64,000 nucleotides of DNA from positions 1-64,000 of the forward strand of contig CBDCYN010000032.1 in NCBI GenBank assembly GCA_965224205.1. The letters run 5' to 3'. The DNA comes from CBDCYN01 sp965224205. Lineage in GTDB: Bacteria > Planctomycetota > Phycisphaerae > Phycisphaerales > Phycisphaeraceae. Under the pieces are notes generated by a model. That model had not been told where the DNA came from and ran no database searches. It worked only from the letters and a program-made list of their open reading frames with translations. A program made the position numbers and the translations under genes. Position 1 is the first letter of the stretch. Every line of letters begins with the position of its first letter. Positions 17,808 to 25,721 of this stretch are shown one piece after another.

Positions 17808-18725
17808 TTAGCCACTCCGCCCAACCCGCCGCTTCGCCCCCGACTCTGGCTTGGGACCCGTCATCCGCTTTAACACTTCAAGGTTGATCTCATCCCACTG
17901 CCGCCCGTCGGGCGCGACCTGCTTGGGCGTTTCAAGGATCTTGGGCACCAGCCGGAACTTCCGGTTCTTGACGATCACCGCGAACGCTTCGAGCGAGACG
18001 TGCCCCTGGCCGATGTGTTCGTGTCGATCGACCCGGCTACCCAACGGGGTCTTGGAATCGTTGAGGTGTAGCACCTTCACCCGCTCCAAGCCGATCACTT
18101 GATCGCACTCACGCAGGACCGCCCGACACCCCGCCGCGCTGGTCAGGTCGTACCCCGCAGCCAGCAGGTGAGCGGTATCCAGGCACACCCCCAGGCGCTG
18201 CGGTTGCCGCGTCGCGGCGATGATGTCACGCAGATGTTCGAACTGCCAGCCCAGCGTCGTGCCCTGCCCCGCGGTGATCTCTAAACACGTTACGACACGC
18301 AGCCCCGTTAATTCCTCGTGGAGCTGGTTCAAAGAATCGGCGACACGCTGGATCCCCGCCGGTTCACCCTCTTTCATGTGCGCCCCAGGGTGGGTAACCA
18401 GATACGGGATCTCCAACGCCTCGCAGCGCAGCAGCTCCTCGCGGAAAAGATTGATCGACTTTTTCCTCGCCGCGTCGTCGGGGCTGGCGAGATTGATCAG
18501 ATAACTGTCATGACTCACGACGTGCTCGATCCCCGTCTCGCTGCGGTGTTGCCGCCACAACGTGACCTGCTCATCCGTGAGCGGCTTAACCCTCCACTGC
18601 CGCTGGTTCTTGGTGAAAATCTGCACGCAGTCCATGCCCAACCGGTTGGCGTCGAGCAACGCGTTGTGCAACCCCCCAGCGATCGAAAGGTGACTGCCGA
18701 ACATGTCGTTTGATCCCGCAACCAT
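17808..18725 (-). CDS. nfo: Endonuclease IV (AP endonuclease)
   Basis: Endonuclease IV cleaves DNA 5' of abasic sites during base-excision repair. The protein is a TIM barrel with three zinc ions. Family marks include FGSHLSIAGG, IFTKNQRQW, YLVTHPGAH, CLEITAGQGTTLG, GVCLDTAHLLAAGYD, HLNDSKTPLGSRVDRHEHIGQG and ETP near the end. At 305 residues it is slightly longer than usual because of a 7-residue lead before MFGSHL and a basic tail. The ATG at MFGSHL, 21 bases downstream, may be the true start. It sits 39 bases after hisA on the same strand. Confidence 0.95.
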   Translation of the reverse strand: MVAGSNDMFGSHLSIAGGLHNALLDANRLGMDCVQIFTKNQRQWRVKPLTDEQVTLWRQHRSETGIEHVVSHDSYLINLASPDDAARKKSINLFREELLRCEALEIPYLVTHPGAHMKEGEPAGIQRVADSLNQLHEELTGLRVVTCLEITAGQGTTLGWQFEHLRDIIAATRQPQRLGVCLDTAHLLAAGYDLTSAAGCRAVLRECDQVIGLERVKVLHLNDSKTPLGSRVDRHEHIGQGHVSLEAFAVIVKNRKFRLVPKILETPKQVAPDGRQWDEINLEVLKRMTGPKPESGAKRRVGRSG

Positions 18726-18764
18726 GATCGAGGTGAAACGTCTGGTTTTAAACCGGACGCCCGA

Positions 18765-19493
18765 TTACCGTCCCTGCTCAAACACCGCGATCGCCTCGGC
18801 GACGCTGAACGATTCCTCGTAGATCGCCTTACCCACGATCGCCCCCTGGATGGGTAACTCACGCAACGCACGCAGGTGATCCAGCGAACCCACCCCCCCC
18901 GACGCGACCACCGGCACATGCGTCGCCTCGGCTAATTCACGCGTCGCCTCGACGTTGGGCCCCTGTAACGTCCCGTCGGTTGCGATGTCGGTATACACGA
19001 TCGCCGCCAGCGGCCAATCGCTGACTTTTTTGGCCACGTCAATCGCGCTGGTGTCGAGCTGGTTCTCCCACCCACGCACCGCCAACTGGCCGTCCCTTGC
19101 ATCGAGGCCCAGCACCAGCCGGCCACGGTAGGTCGGGTTAGTCATCAGCCCCTCGAACCACGACCAGTTCTCCAGCGCCGCCGTGCCGAGGATCACCCGC
19201 GTCACCCCCGCGGCGAACAGCCGATCGATCGCCCCGCTCGTGCGCACCCCGCCGCCGACCTCGACCCGCAACCCCGTCTGTTTGCAGATCCGCTCGATGA
19301 CGTCTACGTGAACCACACGCCCCGCCCTAGCCCCGTCGAGGTCCACGACGTGCAACCACGTCGCCCCCGCCTCGGCAAAAGCCCTCGCTTGCTCGACCGG
19401 ATCGGCCCCGTACGTGGTCTGCTTTTCGTAGTCGCCTTGATGGAGACGAACCACGCTGCGGTTCCGAAGATCGATCGCGGGCAAGAGGTACAT
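18765..19493 (-). CDS. hisA: Phosphoribosyl-formimino-AICAR-phosphate isomerase (histidine pathway)
   Basis: HisA catalyses the Amadori isomerisation of ProFAR in histidine synthesis. The start was chosen at MYLLPAIDL because this is the family N-terminus, with the catalytic Asp in AIDL; the frame stays open for 68 codons upstream but those residues look non-family. Barrel signatures are HVVDLDGARAG, VEVGGGVRT, RVILGTAA, LGLDARDG (second catalytic Asp), TDIATDGTLQGPN and VVASGGVGS. Length 242 is normal. No other his genes are in the window. It precedes nfo by 39 bases and follows the broken nadB by about 60 bases. Confidence 0.95.
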   Translation of the reverse strand: MYLLPAIDLRNRSVVRLHQGDYEKQTTYGADPVEQARAFAEAGATWLHVVDLDGARAGRVVHVDVIERICKQTGLRVEVGGGVRTSGAIDRLFAAGVTRVILGTAALENWSWFEGLMTNPTYRGRLVLGLDARDGQLAVRGWENQLDTSAIDVAKKVSDWPLAAIVYTDIATDGTLQGPNVEATRELAEATHVPVVASGGVGSLDHLRALRELPIQGAIVGKAIYEESFSVAEAIAVFEQGR

Positions 19494-19552
19494 CACACGC
19501 CACCATAACAGATCTTGCTCGTGCCGCGTATCAAGATGCCGCACCGCCGCGT

Positions 19553-21351
19553 CATCCGGGTTCGGCGCAAACACCGTCGGCCAACACCGCACCCGCGACC
19601 GGCGCCGTCGAGGGGTTGCCGCTTCCCCGCCGCCACAGATCGTGACACCGCAACGCTTCGTCAGCTTCGGCGTAATCGACTCGGTAGTGAGTGCCACGGC
19701 TTTCTTTCCGCCACAGCGCCGACTCGATGATCAGCGCCCCCGGTCAGCAGCATGTTCTGCAGCTCCCAGCCTCCGCGGTCGTCGAAGATCTTGTCGAGCG
19801 TGTAGCGTGCCCAGAACGCGACGGTGTGGGAGCTTTCAAGCAACCGCTGCCCGACGCGCTCGATGCCCACATGCTGCCACATCAGCGACCGCAGACTCGA
19901 CCGCGCGTCAGCGACATCCAGCGGCAACCGGTCCGACAGGCGGATGTCGGAGATGATCCGCGCTGGGGCGGCTGCCAGCCGATCCGTGGCCGTCTTGGGG
20001 TGTCAACATCTCTCGGACCGCCTCACCCACCCGTTGGCCGAAGACCAGTCCTTCCAAAAGACTATTGCTGGCCAATCGATTGGCCCCGTGCAAGCCCGTA
20101 CACGCGGCCTCACCGCAGACGTAAAGCCCTTGAAGGTTAGTGCGGCCCCACGCATCGGTGCGCACCCCGCCGATCATGTAATGGGCCGACGGGTGCACCG
20201 GCACCGGCTGGGTGCCGGGGTCGATCCCGAACTGTCGTAATTGCCGATCGATCCCCGGGAACCGCCCGGCGAAGCGTTGGGACCCGATCGACCTGCAATC
20301 TAGGAATACGTGCGGGTACCGCGTCTTGGCGATCTGCTGGAGGATCGACCAGCTGACCACGTCGCGCGGGGCCAGATCCGCCTGCTCATGGTAGCTGGGC
20401 ATGAAGCGCTCGCCTTGGTGATCGATCAGCACCGCCCCCCTCGCCGCGCACCGCCTCGGAGATCAACGACCGCGACGCGCCGGCGATATAAAGCGTCGTG
20501 GGGTGGAACTGCATGAAAGCCATGTCCTGCAACGTGGCCCCGGCCCGGTACGCGATCGCCAGCCCGTCCCCGGTCGCCACCGACGGGTTCGTCGACTCGC
20601 GCCACACCTGCCCGCACCCCCCGGTCGCCAGGACCGTCGCCGACGCCCAGATCACCTGCAGCCCGAACTTCGGGTGGTGCGTGACCGCCCCCAGGCAGCG
20701 ACGCTTGTCCGCATCGCCGTCGTCGTCCAGGGTCAACAGGTCCAGGACAAAGCAGTGATCGAACACGCGGATCTGATCACACGACCCGACTCGGCGGGTG
20801 AGGGTCCCGATCAATTCCCTGCCGGTGGCGTCGCCGTTGGCGTGCAGGATCCGCGCCTGGCTATGAGCGCCCTCGCGGCCCAACGCCAGGGCGTCGGTCA
20901 CGTTTTGTGGTTGACCCTCGGGCTGATCCTGGGGCGTCGTCTCCCGGTCAAAATTCATCCCCCAATGGATCAGTTCCTGGATCCTTCCCGGGGCCTGCTC
21001 CACAGCGGTGCGCACCACCGGTTCGTCGCACAACCCGGCGCCGGCGTGGAGGGTATCGGCGATATGCGAGTCGAATGAATCGGGTGGTGATCCCGGTAGC
21101 GGCTCGTGGGGCACGACCGCCGCTACCCCACCCTGGGCCAGGTAGGTGTTACTGTTTTCGAGCCGGGCCTTGTGGGCGATGATCACGTCGCCGTGGTCTG
21201 CCGCGGCCAGGGCGGCGCGCAGGCCCGCCACCCCGCCGCCGACGACCAGCACGTCGGTAAAAATCTGCGGCAGCAACGCCGTGCGGAACGGGATCAGGTA
21301 TCGGCGTTGGTCAAAGACCGGGTCCATGATCAGATCATAGGGGCCATGCAC
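19553..21351 (-). pseudogene. nadB: L-aspartate oxidase, interrupted by three one-base insertions
   Basis: NadB makes iminoaspartate, the first step of NAD synthesis, using FAD. The gene reads as a complete family member only if three shifts are allowed. Segment 1 has the FAD motif VVGGGVAGLRAAL, NTYLAQGGVAA, FMQFHPTTLY and SEAVRGEG. The frame breaks in six C at 20435-20440 (five would restore EGAVLIDHQGERF). Segment 2 has DAWGRTNLQGLYVCGE and GANRLASNSLLEGL. It breaks at GGGG 19997-20000 (three would give TPKTATDRLAAA). Segment 3 ends WELQNMLLTG and breaks at five C 19737-19741 (four would give ALIIESALWRKESRGTHYR). All three are one extra base in a G/C run, which suggests assembly error more than decay. 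An ATG 24 bases downstream is another possible start. Confidence 0.88.
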
Positions 21352-21388
21352 CGCTTTAAGGAATACGGATGGTGGTTGCTGTTCCTGC

Positions 21389-21856
21389 TTACTGGACCAA
21401 GCCCGACCCGTTGAATGTTACCGTCGGCAGCGGTAGCTTCGCTTCGCTTAGTAGGGCACGGATCTCTCCTGGGGGTCGGTAAGAGACGGACCCCTCCACA
21501 CGGTAGGTCATCCCCAGCGGTGAATGGCCGGGCATCGCGTACGCCACGGGCAGGCGGATCACCTGCCGGCCGGGTTCGCCGTTGTCGCCGCGCCGAGCGG
21601 TCGGCATCGTGCGGTGGGGCCGGTCGGCAGACTCGAACTCCCCGACGCTGTCGATCGTAAGCGTGTACTCGGATTCGACCAGTGGCAGCGGCTCATCACT
21701 GGGGTTTTCCAATTCCACCACGACGTCAAGACGCACGCCCTGGGGCGATTGCTGCGTAACCTCAACCCCTAAAACCCGCGCGCCCGGATCGGCCAGGTGG
21801 CAGCCACCCATCGCCGGAACCGTCAAAACGAAGACGCATAATAGAACGCGTGACAT
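21389..21856 (-). CDS. Probable lipoprotein with LEA14-like domain
   Basis: From the chosen ATG the protein has 155 residues. It begins with a lipoprotein-type signal: RVLLCVFVLTVPAMGGC, with Cys at about residue 19 as the likely lipidated residue, although the lipobox (MGGC) is not perfect. The rest (VRLDVVVELENPSDEPLPLVE, then GRQVIRLPVAY) fits the water-stress/LEA14 fold, a small beta-sandwich of unknown role in bacteria. The frame is open 25 codons further upstream, but the signal peptide decides the start. It lies about 40 bases after the nadB start in - strand order and may be transcribed with it. Confidence 0.65.
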   Translation of the reverse strand: MSRVLLCVFVLTVPAMGGCHLADPGARVLGVEVTQQSPQGVRLDVVVELENPSDEPLPLVESEYTLTIDSVGEFESADRPHRTMPTARRGDNGEPGRQVIRLPVAYAMPGHSPLGMTYRVEGSVSYRPPGEIRALLSEAKLPLPTVTFNGSGLVQ

Positions 21857-21976
21857 AGAAAACTTCTTTCGTCTTGAAATAAAGGCTACGACCCGGACGC
21901 TCAGTGAGTAGGTCCGGGCTTGCCCAGGCAAGTCTCTAGCCGTCCGGGCAGACCCGGACCACCTGATCGGCTGTCA

Positions 21977-22890
21977 TCACGACGCCGGGGTCAGCATCAT
22001 CATGGATTGATACTGCCTAAACCGGTCTTCGATCTGTTGGCGATCGATTTGTCGCAGGCGGTTGATGCTAAACGATTCGATATTGAAGCTGGCCACAACG
22101 GTGCCGTACGCCAGGGCGGTGCGCAGGTTAGCCAGGGTGGCCTGTCCCGCGGCCGAGAGATACCCCATCATCCCCCCGCGAAGCTGTCCCCGGCTCCGGT
22201 GGGGTCGACCACGTCCCGAGCGGGGTACGCCGGCAGGGACACGACGCCCTCGCGGTGTTTTAGCAGCACCCCGTGCTCGCCTTTCTTGATCACGACAAAC
22301 GTCAGCCCTAACTTCAAAAGCTCCTCAGCGGCGAGGACCAGGTTCGTCTGCTCGGTGAGCATCTTCGCTTCAGAATCGTTGAGCACCAAGCCGTCGATTT
22401 TTTTGAGCAGGTTCAATAGGGCGGGCCGCTCGGTTTCAATCCACAGGTCCATGGTATCGGCCACGGCCAGGTCACGATCCGGGAACTGTTCGAGCAGTTC
22501 CCGCTGACCGGCGGGGTGGGTATTAGCCAGGAAGACGTGGCGGCTTTCGCGGTAGCTTTCGGGCACGGGGGGCAGGGCCTCGGCCAGGACGTTGAGGTCC
22601 ACCTCGAGGGTCTCACGCTGGTTCATGTCCTCGTGGTACTTGCCCCGCCAGCGGAACGTCTTGCTGCCCACGCGGTGCTCGAGGCCGGCTAGGTCGACGT
22701 TAAAGGTTTCGAAGATTTCTAAAAAAGGCGAGGGGAAGTCTTCGCCCACCGCAGCCACGAGCCGCACCGGGCAGAAGTAACTAGCCGCGGCCGCGAAGTA
22801 GACGCACGACCCCCCCAGCACGTCCTCCACGCTGCCGGTAGGGGTGTGGACCGAGTCGATCCCGATACTGCCGGTGACGATTAGGGGCAT
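21977..22890 (-). pseudogene. PfkB-family sugar/nucleoside kinase with one-base deletion
   Basis: PfkB (ribokinase-like) enzymes phosphorylate sugars or nucleosides. The first 240 codons cover the N-terminal GSIGIDSV, GGSCVYFAAAASYF, VNLNVLAE-type central region and reach the C-terminal signature DPTGAGDSFAGG, then stop at once. The next frame, starting MMGYLSAAGQATLANLR and continuing through VVASFNIESFSINRLR, is exactly the expected C-terminal continuation. The break is at six C, 22172-22177; seven would join both parts. Substrate is not determined; the CVYFAAA start resembles adenosine-kinase-like members of the family. One-base homopolymer change suggests an assembly indel rather than true loss. 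Confidence 0.85.
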
Positions 22891-23100
22891 CGTGTTTGTT
22901 CCATTCTTGAGTCCATTGCCAACATGACCCGCATGGCTTCACTCAATCGTCCCCCAGCAAAGCCAAGGGCTAATGGGCCGCGCTAATTCAGCTCCTAAGA
23001 CCAAGAAAGTCTAAGGCGACGGGCCCTGCGTCGCAAAAGCCTTGGACCATAACCGATCACCCCCGGCCTCAAACCCGCTTCGCGATTATGATGGGCGGCG

Positions 23101-23868
23101 ATGATCGCGAAAATTGAAGGCTTATTGGAGTCGATCGAAGGGGACACCGCCTTGATCCGGCTGTCTTGGCCCACTCCCGCCCCAGGATCAGGGGACGGGA
23201 TCGTGTCAGATGCCCCACCCGGCTCTGGCCTTGAGGCTGCGGCGATGGGTTCCGGGGCGCTGGTCTACGCGGTGCTGCTCCCATCGTACGGCTCGGCCCG
23301 GCTCGGGGGCCTGCTGGGGCAGGTCGTGGCCTTGCACACGCTCTACACGATCGAATCCCAGGGACAGGGCACGACGATGTTCCCGCGGTTGCTAGGGTTT
23401 CTGCGTGTCGAGGACCGGCAATTCTTTGAACTGTTCACGACCTGCAAGGGGATCGGCCACCGCAAGGCGCTGCGGGCGATGACCCTGGATACAGCTCAGA
23501 TCGCCGCGGCGATCGCCGACCGCGACGTGGCTACCCTCCAGAGCCTACCCGAGATCGGCCGGCGCACCGCCGAGACGATCGTGGCCACCCTACACGGCAA
23601 GGTCGACCGATTCCTCATGGCCCCAGGAAGTGACGCGGAGACTGCTGACCGCGGAGCTGATTCTGGGCCCAGCCAAGGCGCGGCCGCCAACCCGAGCCGC
23701 CGCTGGCTCGTCCGTGAAACCCTTGAAGTCCTGCTGCAACTGGGTGAAAGCCGCGTCGAGGCGTTGTCGTGGATCGACCAGGCACTGGCGGGCAGCCAAC
23801 AACCCCCCGACGACGTCGAGCAGCTGATCGCCGAGGTGTACCGGGTGAAATCCGGTGGGGCGCGATAA
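23101..23868 (+). CDS. ruvA: Holliday junction helicase accessory subunit RuvA
   Basis: RuvA tetramers bind four-way DNA junctions and load the RuvB motor. The protein starts with the OB-fold domain (MIAKIEGLLESIEG), which is interrupted by an extra loop of about 25 residues rich in Gly, Pro and Ser (23-50). The two helix-hairpin-helix motifs are FTTCKGIGHRKALRAM and LQSLPEIGRRTAETIVATL. A linker and the C-terminal RuvB-binding domain (EVLLQLGESRVEALSWIDQAL) follow. Length is 255, against about 200 typically. Neither ruvB nor ruvC is adjacent. The conserved order makes the call safe despite sequence divergence. Confidence 0.88.
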   Translation: MIAKIEGLLESIEGDTALIRLSWPTPAPGSGDGIVSDAPPGSGLEAAAMGSGALVYAVLLPSYGSARLGGLLGQVVALHTLYTIESQGQGTTMFPRLLGFLRVEDRQFFELFTTCKGIGHRKALRAMTLDTAQIAAAIADRDVATLQSLPEIGRRTAETIVATLHGKVDRFLMAPGSDAETADRGADSGPSQGAAANPSRRWLVRETLEVLLQLGESRVEALSWIDQALAGSQQPPDDVEQLIAEVYRVKSGGAR

Positions 23869-23956
23869 GTAGGGGTTTACGCCTGCCGGGTACACAAGTC
23901 ATGTCGCACGTTCACCCGGGGTGGAGATAGAGATTTTCGAGGTCGATACAAACGTC

Positions 23957-24000
23957 CACAGCGAGCCGCGACCGTGAGGGAACGGGTTTTTCGATGCTCG
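23957..24000. repeat. Solitary copy of the CTCACGGTCGCGG core repeat
   Basis: On the - strand this reads CGAAAAACCCGTTCCC then TCACGGTCGCGGCTCGCTG, closely matching the interior of MITE-like elements A and B, but without the GAGCG ends or TA borders. It lies in the ruvA-Memo gap, about 60-100 bases before the Memo gene. Confidence 0.7.
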
Positions 24001-24060
24001 GGCAAAATCGCAGGCTCTCACCGACTCTCAAAACGATCTATAATCTAGTACTGGCGTGAG

Positions 24061-24972
24061 ATGTCCGGGCATCGGCAGACCACGATCTCGGAGGGAGTCT
24101 CTATCAAACCCCGGTCGCGTAAGGCACACACAAGGATCTTCACCGTGTATAAGACAGCATCGGGCGTGGGAGAGCGGCGACCCGCGGTGGCAGGCAGGTT
24201 TTACCCTGCTGATCCGCGGCAGCTACGTGACGCGGTGCACGCCTACCTCGGTCAACCCGGTTCGGACCCGGAGGAAGGGGACGCCTTGGTCCCCAAGGCG
24301 ATCATCGTGCCCCACGCGGGGTACATCTATTCTGGACCGATCGCTGCCTCGGGCTATCACCGCGTGCGTGCGGGTCGCGGGATGATCAAGCGGGTCGTGC
24401 TGATCGGTCCGGCCCATTACGTGCCCTTTATCGGGGTAGCCACGAGCAGTTATGCGTCTTTCTTATCCCCGCTTGGCCCGGTCCTGTTGGATCTCGAAGC
24501 GATCCGGTCGGTGCTCGCCAAGACCTCGGCGTGGGTCTATAACGAGGCCCATCAGCCCGAGCACAGCTTGGAGGTGCAGCTGCCGTTCCTCCAAGAAGTG
24601 TTAGGGGACTTCACCCTCGTGCCGTTGCTGATGGGCAAGACCACGCCACAAGAGGTCGCGAAGGTCCTTGAGGCTCTCTGGGGTGGGCCCGAAACGCTGC
24701 TGGTCATCAGCTCGGATCTAAGCCACTACCAGAACTATGAGGAGGCGAGCCTGCTGGACCGGGCCACGTCGCAGGCGATCGAGAGGCTAGCCCCACAGGA
24801 TATCTATGAACAGCAGGCCTGCGGGCGGCTGGCGATCCAAGCCCTACTCGACCGAGCCGTAGCTCACCACCTGCGGGCCGACACGGTCGACCTGCGTAAC
24901 TCCGCAGACACCGCCGGCGGCGCGGCCTCGCGCAACCGGGTGGTAGGGTATGGAGCTTATGTCTTCGTCTGA
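24061..24972 (+). CDS. amrB: Memo-family protein (AmmeMemoRadiSam system protein B)
   Basis: Memo proteins share a fold with extradiol dioxygenases and are found with AMMECR1 and a radical SAM protein in a widespread, functionally unsettled system. Conserved residues are seen: AVAGRFYPAD, IVPHAGYIYSG (His), IGPAHYVP (His), EHSLEVQLPFL, SSDLSHYQNY (His) and EQQACGRLAI (Cys). The first 28 codons are not family-like. GTG at 24145 has a ribosome site (AAGGA, 8-9 bases upstream) and a TATAAT at 24039-24044 would start RNA about at the upstream ATG, so 24145 may be the true start. The 3' end overlaps the AMMECR1 gene by 23 bases. Confidence 0.88.
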   Translation: MSGHRQTTISEGVSIKPRSRKAHTRIFTVYKTASGVGERRPAVAGRFYPADPRQLRDAVHAYLGQPGSDPEEGDALVPKAIIVPHAGYIYSGPIAASGYHRVRAGRGMIKRVVLIGPAHYVPFIGVATSSYASFLSPLGPVLLDLEAIRSVLAKTSAWVYNEAHQPEHSLEVQLPFLQEVLGDFTLVPLLMGKTTPQEVAKVLEALWGGPETLLVISSDLSHYQNYEEASLLDRATSQAIERLAPQDIYEQQACGRLAIQALLDRAVAHHLRADTVDLRNSADTAGGAASRNRVVGYGAYVFV

Positions 24973-25540
24973 TCCAACACCCGATCCGTTTACGGCTCCT
25001 GACCGCCAAGCCCTGCTTCAGATCGCCCGCGACTCGATCGAGCACGGCTTGGAGGCCCGACAGCCTTTGACCGTAGACCCCGCCCAACACAGCCCCGCCC
25101 TGCGCGAAGTAAAAGCCTCGTTCGTGACGCTTAATCGTGACGGTAAGCTCCGCGGGTGTATCGGTTCGCTCCAAGCCGTGCGTCCTCTGGCTGAGGACGT
25201 ATCGCACAACGCCTTCGCCGCCGCGTTCAAGGACCCGCGTTTTGCCCCGCTATCTCACGAAGAATTCACCGACCTGGACATCCACCTCTCGGTCTTGAGC
25301 ACGCCCCAACCGATGCAATTCAACAGCCAGGAAGACCTGCTTACGCAGCTGCGTCCGTCGGTGGATGGCCTGATCCTAGAGGAAGGCCCGTTCCGCGGCA
25401 CCTTCCTGCCCAGCGTCTGGCAGCAGATCCCAGAGCCCGCTCAATTCCTATCCCGCCTCAAAATCAAAGCCCGGTTACCGGAGAACTACTGGTCGCCGAT
25501 GATCCGCGTCTGGCGGTACTCGGCCACGAGCATCCCCTGA
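24950..25540 (+). CDS. amrA: AMMECR1-domain protein (AmmeMemoRadiSam system protein A)
   Basis: The 196-residue protein has the AMMECR1 hallmark LRGCIGSL (about residues 62-69), preceded by ASFVTLNRDG, and followed by FAAAFKDPRF, the DLDIHLSVLS strand and a C-terminal YWSPMIRVWRY. Human AMMECR1 is linked to a developmental syndrome, but the biochemical role of the domain is unproven. Overlapping reading frames with the Memo gene imply translational coupling and a joint function. The radical SAM partner usually found with this pair is not in the window. The gene ends shortly before MITE-like element B, which separates it from the convergent Hsp70 gene. Confidence 0.9.
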   Translation: MELMSSSDPTPDPFTAPDRQALLQIARDSIEHGLEARQPLTVDPAQHSPALREVKASFVTLNRDGKLRGCIGSLQAVRPLAEDVSHNAFAAAFKDPRFAPLSHEEFTDLDIHLSVLSTPQPMQFNSQEDLLTQLRPSVDGLILEEGPFRGTFLPSVWQQIPEPAQFLSRLKIKARLPENYWSPMIRVWRYSATSIP

Positions 25541-25605
25541 AGCCCGTTGCTGTGTGCGGGATCTCGGCATACAGGTGAAGCATGAAGCAGGACTACTAAA
25601 GAACC

Positions 25606-25721
25606 TAGAGCGTATCCCGATTTCATGTACGACATAAGGACGTCTGGTTATTCGGAAGAACCCGCTGCCTCACGGTCGCGGCTCGCTGGGAACGTCATAC
25701 GCCATGTCGGGAAACGCTCTA
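25606..25721. repeat. MITE-like element B with TA duplication, donates a stop codon
   Basis: A 112-base segment (25608-25719) flanked by TA at 25606-25607 and 25720-25721. Left end GAGCGTATCCCGATTTCATG, right end read inward GAGCGTTTCCCGACATGG. The core CTCACGGTCGCGG is at 25670-25682. It lies between convergent genes. The right-hand TA plus the first G of the element, read on the - strand, form the TAG that ends the Hsp70 gene. Confidence 0.78.

Noticed and set aside
19494..19697. N-terminal extension of hisA by 68 codons
   Set aside because: It overlaps the restored C-terminus of nadB in another frame and is not HisA-like.
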